Shown here: in pieces, positions 1 through 5,898 of the stretch | Layout of the letters: each line of letters starts with the position of its first letter | How positions within the stretch are numbered: position 1 is the first letter of the stretch | Source of the DNA: an uncultured Ruminococcus sp. | GTDB lineage: Bacteria > Bacillota > Clostridia > Oscillospirales > Ruminococcaceae | Reading direction: 5' to 3' | Assembly: GCA_902796865.1 (NCBI GenBank) | Contig: CADBQZ010000254.1 | Coordinates: 1-6,902, forward strand | Length of the DNA: 6,902 nt | Program-made: the position numbers and the translations under genes | Notes under the pieces: generated by a model | Databases searched by the model: none | Seen by the model: the letters and a program-made list of their open reading frames with translations, nothing else | Told to the model about the DNA's origin: nothing

Positions 1-257
1 ACGATCATGATAGGTCCTCTTTCGCAAAGACCAAAACATCCTGTCTTTACTATCTGTACCTTATCCTTTAAGCCCTTTGCTTCAAATTCAGCTTCAAGCT
101 TTTCGATTACTTTTCCGGAGTTTGAAGAAGTACAGCCGGTACCGCCGCAAACTAATACGTGTCTTTCATACTTTGAAGATGCGTTGCCGTGATCTCTTAA
201 AGCGACTTCGCCCTCCATCTTATCCTTGATAACCTTGAGTTCTTCAAGAGTTTTCAT
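1..257 (-). CDS. hydB: NADH-binding subunit of bifurcating hydrogenase (HydB/NuoF-like), N-terminal part, cut by left edge
   Basis: Only the first 86 codons are visible; the reading frame is open to the left edge. The visible part is the thioredoxin-like [2Fe-2S] domain that precedes the NuoF core in HydB/HndC-type subunits. Four cysteines sit in the expected pattern: C37 and C42 (VCGGTGCTSSNS) and C74 and C78 (KTGCFGLCERGP). Complex I NuoF normally lacks this extension, so I favour the flavin- and NADH-binding subunit of an electron-bifurcating [FeFe]-hydrogenase (HydABC) or a related Hnd or formate dehydrogenase complex, a cytoplasmic enzyme. The FMN/NADH sites and later Fe-S clusters would lie outside the window. 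The ATG at 257 is chosen because AGGAGGT (264-270) lies 6 nt upstream. The gene follows hydC by 41 nt on the same strand with no terminator between, so they are very probably co-transcribed. The assignment is by recognition, not by search. Confidence 0.87.
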   Translation of the reverse strand, partial: MKTLEELKVIKDKMEGEVALRDHGNASSKYERHVLVCGGTGCTSSNSGKVIEKLEAEFEAKGLKDKVQIVKTGCFGLCERGPIMI

Positions 258-263
258 ATATTG

Positions 264-270
264 ACCTCCT
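264..270 (-). promoter_or_regulatory. Ribosome-binding site of hydB
   Basis: A full AGGAGGT on the minus strand, 6 nt before the ATG at 257. It lies inside the 41-nt hydC-hydB gap and fixes the start of the partial hydB gene. Confidence 0.85.
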
Positions 271-298
271 AATGGTTTATTTATTGTCTCATCTATTA

Positions 299-793
299 TC
301 AGCCTGCATACTTTGCAAGAATATCATCTATATCATCTACAGTGAGACGGCCATATACCTCGTCATTTACAGTAAGGACTGGTGCAAGACCGCAGGCACC
401 GATACAACGACAGGCATCGAGTGAGAATTTTCCGTCATTGGTGCACTGACCGCCTGATATGCCAAGCTTTTCCTGAAGTTTGTCATAGATATCGCCTGAG
501 CCTTTAACGTAGCAGGCTGTACCAAGACATACAGAGATCTGATACTTGCCCTTTGGATAAAGCGAGAACTGTGAATAGAAAGTTACAACGCCGTATACCT
601 TTTCGAGAGGGATATTCATTTCGTTTGATATTATAGTCTGTACTTCGATAGGAAGATAACCATATATCTCCTGTGCCTTCTGAAGAACCGGCATAAGTGC
701 GCCTCTGTCATTCTTCTTTTCGGCAATCACCTGCAAAAGCTCGTTTTTCTGAGCTTCAGTGCCTGTGAAGGGAACTGTTGATACTTTACTCAT
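299..793 (-). CDS. hydC: [2Fe-2S] NuoE/HydC-like subunit of NADH-dependent hydrogenase complex
   Basis: A complete 164-residue protein, the usual length for the 24-kDa subunit family (NuoE, HydC, HndA). The N-terminal part (about residues 15-80) is the helical bundle, with the family signature LMPVLQKAQEIYGYLP at about 33-48 and the KVYGVVTFYSQF stretch at 65-76. The C-terminal part is thioredoxin-like and carries the [2Fe-2S] ligands C89 and C94 (CLGTACYVKG) and C130 and C134 (CIGACGLAPV). C117 and C128 are extra cysteines. The protein relays electrons in the cytoplasmic complex with the NADH-binding subunit, whose gene lies directly downstream. Together they suggest HydABC-type reversible H2 formation from NADH plus reduced ferredoxin, but the catalytic H-cluster subunit is not in view, so a formate dehydrogenase-type complex is not excluded. 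The ATG at 793 has AGGAGGT at 801-807, 7 nt away. It is the first gene behind a strong promoter and a Rex-like operator. Confidence 0.93.
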   Translation of the reverse strand: MSKVSTVPFTGTEAQKNELLQVIAEKKNDRGALMPVLQKAQEIYGYLPIEVQTIISNEMNIPLEKVYGVVTFYSQFSLYPKGKYQISVCLGTACYVKGSGDIYDKLQEKLGISGGQCTNDGKFSLDACRCIGACGLAPVLTVNDEVYGRLTVDDIDDILAKYAG

Positions 794-800
794 TTAAAGA

Positions 801-807
801 ACCTCCT
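801..807 (-). promoter_or_regulatory. Ribosome-binding site of hydC
   Basis: AGGAGGT on the minus strand, 7 nt upstream of the ATG at 793. It is a perfect anti-Shine-Dalgarno match and supports that start. Confidence 0.85.
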
Positions 808-848
808 TGAGTATGATGAAATATGTTTCTTAACAGCTTTTTGTTCGC

Positions 849-866
849 TTGTTAATCTTCTAACAT
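849..866. promoter_or_regulatory. Candidate Rex operator in the hydC promoter region
   Basis: The 18-bp site reads TTGTTAA-TCTT-CTAACAT. The widely described Rex consensus is TTGTTAA-N4-TTAACAA, so 12 of the 14 defined positions match: the left half is perfect and the right half differs at its first and last base. It begins about 10 nt downstream of the start point predicted from the -10 box at 883-888, where a bound repressor would block initiation or early elongation. Rex represses fermentation and hydrogenase genes in many Clostridia and releases DNA when NADH/NAD+ is high, so the placement makes biological sense. In AT-rich DNA a chance partial match is possible, and no rex gene is visible here. 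Confidence 0.5.
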
Positions 867-882
867 TCTAGTTACATAATCA

Positions 883-911
883 ATTTTATCACATTTCTAC
901 AAAAAAATCAA
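883..911 (-). promoter_or_regulatory. Sigma-70/SigA promoter of the hydCB operon
   Basis: On the minus strand a -35 box TTGATT (906-911) is followed by exactly 17 nt and a -10 box TAAAAT (883-888). TGA sits directly before the -10, giving an extended -10 element. Transcription should start near position 876, leaving a 5' leader of about 80 nt before hydC. No stable leader hairpin was found. Confidence 0.72.
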
Positions 912-982
912 CTCTTTATATAACTAACTAAAGCCGCTTCTTTTTGTTTAATTTTCACAAATTTTAATTTAAGAAATTATCA

Positions 983-994
983 CACTTTAAAGTG
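983..994. repeat. Perfect 12-bp palindrome CACTTTAAAGTG
   Basis: The site is a perfect dyad with no spacer, about 95 bp upstream of the -10 box of the hydC promoter. Its size and symmetry suit a dimeric regulator, but I recognise no known operator, and short palindromes occur by chance in AT-rich DNA. Confidence 0.4.
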
Positions 995-1001
995 CATAAC
1001 A

Positions 1002-1031
1002 ATACAATAAAGCATAGCTTTTTTATTGTAT
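1002..1031. repeat. Interrupted inverted repeat (ATACAATAAA / TTTATTGTAT)
   Basis: The 10-bp arms at 1002-1011 and 1022-1031 are exact reverse complements. The interior AAAGC/GCTTT (1009-1013, 1017-1021) can pair further, leaving an ATA loop and a bulge of extra Ts. On the plus strand this looks slightly like a weak terminator (small stem plus a run of six Ts), but no gene is read into it from the left. Function unknown. Confidence 0.4.
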
Positions 1032-1069
1032 GATATTTCTGCTTATCAAAGCGCCAAACAGCGCATAAA

Positions 1070-1088
1070 AAGCAAATTTTATTTGCTT
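1070..1088. repeat. 8-bp stem hairpin (AAGCAAAT / ATTTGCTT)
   Basis: Arms 1070-1077 and 1081-1088 are exact reverse complements around a TTT loop. Read on the minus strand the stem runs into a short T-run (complement of the A-run at 1067-1071), so it could weakly stop stray leftward transcription from the phosphoesterase promoter region. The stem is AT-rich and the role is uncertain. Confidence 0.35.
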
Positions 1089-1136
1089 CCAATGTACAAA
1101 AAAGTATTACTATTTTATGTCGATTTATAAAAATAC

Positions 1137-1165
1137 TTGTATTATATTTTAAAATATGATAGAAT
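1137..1165 (+). promoter_or_regulatory. Sigma-70/SigA promoter of the phosphoesterase operon
   Basis: The -35 box TTGTAT (1137-1142), a 17-nt spacer and the -10 box TAGAAT (1160-1165) form a well-spaced promoter. TGA directly before the -10 makes it an extended -10 element, the same architecture as the opposite promoter at 883-911. The predicted start is near 1172, giving a leader of about 70 nt before the GTG at 1242. Confidence 0.65.
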
Positions 1166-1227
1166 TATAGGGACGCTTGATTTATTTGTCATTTACTATT
1201 ATATGTATTAATATAAATGATCGTTTT

Positions 1228-1235
1228 AAAAGGAG
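1228..1235 (+). promoter_or_regulatory. Ribosome-binding site fixing the GTG start of the phosphoesterase
   Basis: AAAAGGAG ends 6 nt before the GTG at 1242. The next in-frame ATG (1266) has no such motif, so the GTG is preferred. Confidence 0.8.
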
Positions 1236-1241
1236 TAAAAA

Positions 1242-2432
1242 GTGCTTGTACCATTATTTTCTGTAATGTATCTCATACTGAATTTCTTTATATCCGCCGA
1301 CATATACCTTTGGGTAAAGACATTCAGAGATCCCTTCCGCTGGAAAAAAGCAAAGATCATATTCGCAGCTGTATATATTATCCTGACTTCTCTTATATTT
1401 ATTGCATATTTTCTTCCGAACGGAGAAACAAAAACACTGTTTTCAAGAATAAGCAACTATTATCAGGGATTCCTGATAAATCTTTCAATAACACTCGCTG
1501 TTGCACATCTGGCTGCTATTGTTCTGAAGCTTTTTAAACTGATAAAAAAAGACTTTTTCAAAAGAACAAAAGTGAAATTCATTTCCGGTTGGATATGCGC
1601 TGCCGTTTCCGTTTTATTTTCATTATACGGCTTTATAAATGCAAATAATATACAGGTCACATCATACGATGTCAAAGTGGATAAGCCGGGAGATGATATG
1701 AAGATCATTCTCGCAGCCGATACACATTTCGGATACAGCTTCGGGATCAAAAACATGAAGCAAATGGTGACCAAAATAAATGAGCTTGAACCTGATCTTG
1801 TATGCTTTGCCGGTGATATATTCGACAACGATTATGATGCTATGGACGACCCCGAAGGCATAAAGGAACAATTCGCTTCTATAAAGAGTACCTATGGCGT
1901 ATACGCCTGCTGGGGAAATCACGATGTTTCGGATAAACTTTTTGGAGGATTCACTGTAAGTCCGGGCGAAGACAAAAAACACGATGATAGAATGGAAGAG
2001 CTTCTTAAAGATGCAGGAGTAAAGCTTCTCGAAGACAAAGCCGAAATGATAGACGGCAAATTCACTGTAATAGGAAGACTTGATCTTTCAAAGCCTGCGA
2101 ATGATACAAAAAAGAGAATGGATATATCCGAATTTAAATTTGACGATTCAAAACTTGTTATAGATATAGACCATGAACCTGCTGAATTGCAGGAGACTGC
2201 CGATGCCGGAATAGATCTTGACCTCTGCGGTCATACTCATAACGGACAATTTTTCCCGCTTAACGTTGTTATAAATATGCTCTGGGAAAATCCGGCAGGA
2301 TATATAAAGAAAACCTCGGAAAACGGTCACACGATGCACAATATAGTAACGGAGGGTGTCGGAGTATACGGACCGTTCATGCGTACATTTACAAATTCAG
2401 AGATAGTTGAGATAAACGTAGATATGAAATGA
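1242..2432 (+). CDS. Membrane-anchored calcineurin-like metallophosphoesterase
   Basis: A 396-residue protein with an N-terminal membrane part and a C-terminal catalytic domain. Four hydrophobic segments lie at about residues 1-25, 37-58, 75-100 and 113-135. The metallophosphoesterase domain (about 150-396) has the full dinuclear-metal motif set in order: D160 and H162 (AADTHFGY), G191-D192 with D195 (GDIFDND), G225-N226-H227-D228 (WGNHD), H311 (DIDHEPAEL) and G330-H331-T332-H333 (GHTHNGQ). This resembles the YkuE/YaeI branch, whose members hydrolyse phosphodiester or pyrophosphate bonds, in some cases of lipids or cell-wall related substrates. The substrate here cannot be read from sequence. 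With four helices the catalytic domain would be on the cytoplasmic side if the N-terminus is inside, but topology is uncertain. The start is GTG. The stop codon is followed 20 nt later by the likely TTG start of the next gene, so the two form an operon. Confidence 0.92.
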   Translation: MLVPLFSVMYLILNFFISADIYLWVKTFRDPFRWKKAKIIFAAVYIILTSLIFIAYFLPNGETKTLFSRISNYYQGFLINLSITLAVAHLAAIVLKLFKLIKKDFFKRTKVKFISGWICAAVSVLFSLYGFINANNIQVTSYDVKVDKPGDDMKIILAADTHFGYSFGIKNMKQMVTKINELEPDLVCFAGDIFDNDYDAMDDPEGIKEQFASIKSTYGVYACWGNHDVSDKLFGGFTVSPGEDKKHDDRMEELLKDAGVKLLEDKAEMIDGKFTVIGRLDLSKPANDTKKRMDISEFKFDDSKLVIDIDHEPAELQETADAGIDLDLCGHTHNGQFFPLNVVINMLWENPAGYIKKTSENGHTMHNIVTEGVGVYGPFMRTFTNSEIVEINVDMK

Positions 2433-2437
2433 TCCGG

Positions 2438-2445
2438 AAAGGAGG
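2438..2445 (+). promoter_or_regulatory. Ribosome-binding site that decides the TTG start at 2453
   Basis: AAAGGAGG lies 7 nt before an in-frame TTG at 2453. By contrast the ATG at 2429, which overlaps the phosphoesterase stop, has no purine-rich SD motif at a suitable distance. This argues strongly for the TTG start. Confidence 0.8.
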
Positions 2446-2452
2446 CAGACCG

Positions 2453-4369
2453 TTGTTTGACAGAAAAGCTGCAAAAGCTTCTGCTAAAAAAATAATGAAA
2501 AGAAACTACTGGATATTTCTTATTTCATGTCTGGTCGCTTCTTTTCTTGGAATAGAATATGTTTTTTCGCTCGGTCCTATAAATACAGTAGTCATAGAAG
2601 AGACTCCTTCTATAGTAAACGATATAAAAGACGGAAGGATACCTTTCGATTCTGTACAATTTTCAAGATACAGAGCATTCACCGTTTTTAAAGAAGTATT
2701 GCTTGGAAACACCGATAAAGGAAAAATACTTTCGGACAGGATAAGGAATGATATGCAAAACGGCGACGACATATATCTTCGCTCGATCGAGATAGGTCAT
2801 CGTGACGGTGTATTCGCTGAAATAGCAAATTCCATATCATCAGGTTCACCATTCATAACTGTTTATGAAGCTATATGTTCTATTGTCGGCAACAAGAATG
2901 CGGCAAGTGTTATCTTTATAATCATAAGCCTTCTTGTGATCCTTCTTATATGGGCGCTGTTTGTAAATACCTATCGAGCGATATACCGGCGTATATTCCT
3001 TGAAGGCTATATTTATGATAAAGTACCGCTAAAAACATTCATGCACTTTATCAGGGTAAAAAGATTCTCAAAAGTGGTCCTTTCAATGCTTTACATTACC
3101 TGTTTGAAACTTCTCTGGGCGCTTACCATCATAGGCGGAGTAATAAAGTATTTTTCATATTTCCTTGTGCCGTATATCGTTGCCGAGAACCCGGACATAT
3201 CTCCTGTCAAGGCAAAAAATCTTTCTAGAAGAATGATGCACGGACATAAATTTGAATGTCTTAAAATAAAGCTTTCATTCATAGGCTGGTATCTGTTGGA
3301 ATTTATAACACTTGGAGTAACGGGCATATTCTTCTCTAACCCATATCAGGAAACGGTCATACTTGAATTTTATGTGCATCTCAGACAGCTTGCAAAAGAA
3401 AATAATATTGAAGATTCCGAGCTTTTAAACGACGAATACCTCTACAAAAAAATGGAAAAAGAAGAGCTCTGCAAGCTCTACGCAAATAAAACAGAACTCG
3501 AAGATACCCCAAGACCCAATAAGGCTCCGGGAAATGCTCTGTGGCGATTCCTTACAAATACATTCGGTGTCGTCCCTTATTATAATCAGGCTGAGCAGGA
3601 ATATTTTGACAGCCAGCTCAAGCGTTCAAAAGCTATGTCTATCAGAAAAATAATAGACGGTAAGATCTATCCGGACAGAGCAAATCCTGTTCCTGAAAAG
3701 CAAAAGGAACACCGTGTAGAATATATAAGCTTTATGCGTCATTACTCAATAACGTCACTAATTATACTGTTTCTGATATTCAGCTTTGCAGGCTGGTTCT
3801 GGGAAGTCCTGTTTCATCTTGTAAGTGAAGGACGCTTTGTAAACAGAGGCGTACTTCACGGCCCGTGGATACCGATATACGGTGCCGGCGGTATAATAAT
3901 GCTTCTGCTGCTATACAAGATACGTTCAAGACCGGTAATACATTTTCTTGTATCTGTCGTGATATGCGGCATAATGGAATACTTTATCGGCAGAGTGCTT
4001 GAATGTATACACGGTGAGCGCTGGTGGGACTACAGCGGATATTTCCTTAATATAAACGGTCTTGTCTGTGCGGAAGGTCTTCTCATGTTCGGCATATTAG
4101 GCATAGCCGTAGTGTATTTTGCGGCACCGTTTATTGATAATGTACTCAGAAAGATAGACAAAAGGATAGTAGTTCCTATATGCGTTATATTTACACTTGT
4201 CTTTACTGCCGACGCCATTTTCTCGATCTCAAATCCAAATAAAGGTGCCGGAATAAATGATTTTCCTGCAAGAGAATACGAAAATGATATACAGCATAAA
4301 GACAATAATGAAGCTCCGATACCATATCCAATAGTATCAGAGACTCATCAGAAGACAACTTCCAAATAA
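2453..4369 (+). CDS. DUF975 - PF06541 (CmpB-type putative ABC transporter permease) fusion membrane protein
   Basis: The likely protein is 638 residues from the TTG; from the in-frame ATG at 2429 it would be 646. The TTG has the better RBS and yields the typical DUF975 beginning FDRKAAKASAKKIMKRNYW, a short basic stretch before the first helix. Counting from the ATG, the DUF975 part covers about 9-325: helices near 26-48, 160-180, 215-240 and 283-303, with the family hallmark AENPDISPVKAKNLSRRMM (252-270) and SFIGWYLLEF (283-292). After a hydrophilic linker (about 325-437) a PF06541-like domain runs to about 600: helices near 440-460, 482-497, 503-520, 546-566 and 580-600, with FVNRGVLHGPWIPIYG (470-485) and RWWDYSGYFLNINGLVC (531-547). 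The tail is hydrophilic. Both families are poorly understood; a transport role is only inferred from the PF06541 name, and no ATPase gene is adjacent. It is probably co-transcribed with the phosphoesterase. Confidence 0.86.
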   Translation: MFDRKAAKASAKKIMKRNYWIFLISCLVASFLGIEYVFSLGPINTVVIEETPSIVNDIKDGRIPFDSVQFSRYRAFTVFKEVLLGNTDKGKILSDRIRNDMQNGDDIYLRSIEIGHRDGVFAEIANSISSGSPFITVYEAICSIVGNKNAASVIFIIISLLVILLIWALFVNTYRAIYRRIFLEGYIYDKVPLKTFMHFIRVKRFSKVVLSMLYITCLKLLWALTIIGGVIKYFSYFLVPYIVAENPDISPVKAKNLSRRMMHGHKFECLKIKLSFIGWYLLEFITLGVTGIFFSNPYQETVILEFYVHLRQLAKENNIEDSELLNDEYLYKKMEKEELCKLYANKTELEDTPRPNKAPGNALWRFLTNTFGVVPYYNQAEQEYFDSQLKRSKAMSIRKIIDGKIYPDRANPVPEKQKEHRVEYISFMRHYSITSLIILFLIFSFAGWFWEVLFHLVSEGRFVNRGVLHGPWIPIYGAGGIIMLLLLYKIRSRPVIHFLVSVVICGIMEYFIGRVLECIHGERWWDYSGYFLNINGLVCAEGLLMFGILGIAVVYFAAPFIDNVLRKIDKRIVVPICVIFTLVFTADAIFSISNPNKGAGINDFPAREYENDIQHKDNNEAPIPYPIVSETHQKTTSK

Positions 4370-4394
4370 CATTTTTATAAAACTTATCGGTCAC

Positions 4395-4430
4395 AAAAAT
4401 GACCTGCGTTAATAACGCAGGTCATTTTTT
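4395..4430. terminator. Bidirectional intrinsic terminator between convergent operons
   Basis: Arms 4395-4410 and 4414-4429 are exact reverse complements, giving a 16-bp stem with a GC-rich centre (GACCTGCGTT / AACGCAGGTC) and a minimal AAT loop. In the plus direction it ends in six Ts (4425-4430), 25 nt after the DUF975-fusion stop. In the minus direction it ends in five Ts (complement of 4395-4399). Its right arm reaches the last base of the stop codon of the minus-strand gene, so the terminator begins where that gene ends. Confidence 0.93.
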
Positions 4431-5898
4431 ATTCTGTAATTGTCTCATCAGTTTTGATGCTATTTTTTTGTCTGTCGCATTTCATTACGCCCATGATAGT
4501 TGAAGTCATTACATAGACCGCAAAGAGCGCTCCTTCAAGGATAAGCAATATTTTCGCCATGCTTTTGAGGTCAGCCTTATGCTCTCCGCCGGATGCAGGG
4601 ATAAGTATATTAAAAGCATTTTCAAATACTACATTTTCATAATAATCATCCGTCGTTTTTTCTGTTATGCTTATAATATCATTTATCTTGCTGTAGAGTT
4701 CTTCTATACGCTCATCTGCCTTTGAAAAGTCCTTTGTACCATTTTCTTCATTATCCTGCATCTGTTCCGCTCTGAGCTTGTAATATTCTATCATTACCTG
4801 TTTATTTGAATAATCATCTTCCAGAACAAGCTTCCTGTCGATAAGCTCGTCATAATTTTTCGATGCCTGAGAATATCTGTTTTTCTCATCACTGCTTTCA
4901 TCAAAAAGCATTATGGTATCTTTTTCATAGTTATTTATCGAATCGTTTACCGAATCAAGCTCTGCTTTTGTCACCTCCGCCTTTCTTTCAAGATCGGATA
5001 TTTTATACTCATAATAAGGCATAAGAGACTGTTTGTCACGGGTTATATCGTTTACTGTTATATATGCTGAAAGCTCGTCCAGCTCGGCTGTTTTTACAGT
5101 ATCTATCATTCTTTTGATATCATCAAAATTGTATCCGGTCCTGCTTGATCTGAATCCGATAGGATCTTTCTGCTGGATACGGCTTATATATCTGTAAACA
5201 TCATCAAGTGTAGTTCTGAAAATATCAACAGCTATCGGATAATCATAATCTTTATAATCTATCGCTGATATCGAATCTCCCAATGCTTCGTTATATCCAT
5301 ATGTCCTGAAGAAATATTCCTGATATCCTTTCAGTATGCCGTTCATTACATTTCTGCCTTTCTCTGAATCAAGTCCGGCAGCAGCATTGTCAAGCTTTAT
5401 CAGATAATATGAACTGTTGTAATCCACCGACAAAAGAGCATCTGCCGCTTCCTTGCTGCCTGCACGGCTGTATATCCCTTTGTACAGAGCTATCTCATCC
5501 TGTGCTTTGTCAGGTATTATACCTTCTATAGAAACGGCACGTCTTACATTCTCTAAAAGCTCTTCTGATATATCAAGTTCTTTGAGAACATTACTTATTA
5601 TCCCGGGAGCTCTTATCTTATTTACATCAAGCTTTCTTCCGGCAGGATCCAGCCCTTTCTCTATGCCGTCATATTTATAGCTTATAAGCGCCGTCACACT
5701 TGCATGGCTTATACTCTGACTTACCCAAAATGTTCCTCCGGCAAATACAAGACCAAGTGCAGCTGAAAGTATCAGCCACAAGGATAGAAACTGTCTGAAC
5801 TTATCAAACAGCGCAGACAGTGAGAGCTTATATCGCTCATCATTATCTTCATCATGTATAAGCCTTAGATTTATATTCTTCTGCTCACTGTCTTTCAA
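4429..5898 (-). CDS. Wzz/PCP-like bitopic membrane protein with coiled-coil region
   Basis: A complete 489-residue protein. A cytoplasmic N-terminus (1-35) leads to helix 1 (about 37-58), then a large extracytoplasmic region (about 60-445), helix 2 (about 447-470) and a short charged tail. This is the topology of polysaccharide co-polymerases (Wzz, CapA), and the stretch after helix 1 (VTALISYKYDGIEKGLD ... RAPGIISNVLKELDIS, 68-111) resembles the Wzz N-terminal domain. Residues about 298-415 are rich in charged heptad-like sequence and probably form coiled coils. There is no Walker motif, so it is not a fused tyrosine kinase, and the proline-rich segment usual before the second Wzz helix is not evident. 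A role in setting polymer length or in export of a surface polysaccharide is inferred. It starts at TTG (5898) with AGGAGG 7 nt upstream, overlapping the preceding gene's stop as TTGA. It is clearly a paralog of that upstream gene. Confidence 0.75.
   Translation of the reverse strand: MKDSEQKNINLRLIHDEDNDERYKLSLSALFDKFRQFLSLWLILSAALGLVFAGGTFWVSQSISHASVTALISYKYDGIEKGLDPAGRKLDVNKIRAPGIISNVLKELDISEELLENVRRAVSIEGIIPDKAQDEIALYKGIYSRAGSKEAADALLSVDYNSSYYLIKLDNAAAGLDSEKGRNVMNGILKGYQEYFFRTYGYNEALGDSISAIDYKDYDYPIAVDIFRTTLDDVYRYISRIQQKDPIGFRSSRTGYNFDDIKRMIDTVKTAELDELSAYITVNDITRDKQSLMPYYEYKISDLERKAEVTKAELDSVNDSINNYEKDTIMLFDESSDEKNRYSQASKNYDELIDRKLVLEDDYSNKQVMIEYYKLRAEQMQDNEENGTKDFSKADERIEELYSKINDIISITEKTTDDYYENVVFENAFNILIPASGGEHKADLKSMAKILLILEGALFAVYVMTSTIMGVMKCDRQKNSIKTDETITE

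Larger units (their letters stand above)
794..1241. other. Divergent AT-rich intergenic region with back-to-back promoters
   Basis: These 448 bp separate the minus-strand hydrogenase unit from the plus-strand phosphoesterase unit. They are far more AT-rich than the flanking genes and contain no convincing coding frame. Promoters lie at 883-911 (leftward) and 1137-1165 (rightward). Between them are a perfect 12-bp palindrome (983-994), an interrupted AT-rich inverted repeat (1002-1031), a small GCGC-N6-GCGC element (1051-1064) and an 8-bp-stem hairpin (1070-1088). Apart from the Rex-like site nothing here has an identified role; an undetected small RNA between the promoters cannot be excluded. 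Confidence 0.8.

Noticed and set aside
7..192. Plus-strand open frame over the hydB N-terminus
   Set aside because: It is antisense to a conserved [2Fe-2S] domain and has no RBS.
829..835. Isolated TTAACAG resembling a Rex half-site
   Set aside because: No partner half-site at the proper spacing; single half-sites are frequent in AT-rich sequence.
1009..1024. Terminator-like element AAAGC-ATA-GCTTTTTT
   Set aside because: The stem is only 5 bp and no gene reads into it on the plus strand; kept only as part of an inverted repeat.
1177..1205. Second possible plus-strand promoter (TTGATT, 17 nt, TATATG)
   Set aside because: The spacing is right but the -10 box is poor, and the upstream TTGTAT-N17-TGA-TAGAAT promoter is better. 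In such AT-rich DNA this is probably chance.
1217..1537. Open frame on the plus strand starting at an ATG upstream of the phosphoesterase
   Set aside because: It has no SD, its product has a low-complexity, cysteine-rich, non-protein-like composition, and it overlaps the phosphoesterase frame, which has a good RBS and conserved motifs.
1463..1982. Two overlapping minus-strand frames antisense to the phosphoesterase
   Set aside because: They mirror codon structure of the real gene, have no RBS and encode no recognisable domain.
4030..4394. Minus-strand frames antisense to the PF06541-like domain, one reaching toward the terminator
   Set aside because: They lie under a well-supported membrane domain, and the longer-reaching one would start inside or next to the terminator region with no promoter or SD.
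5453..5680. Plus-strand frame antisense to the Wzz-like gene
   Set aside because: Serine- and leucine-rich antisense shadow with no start signal.
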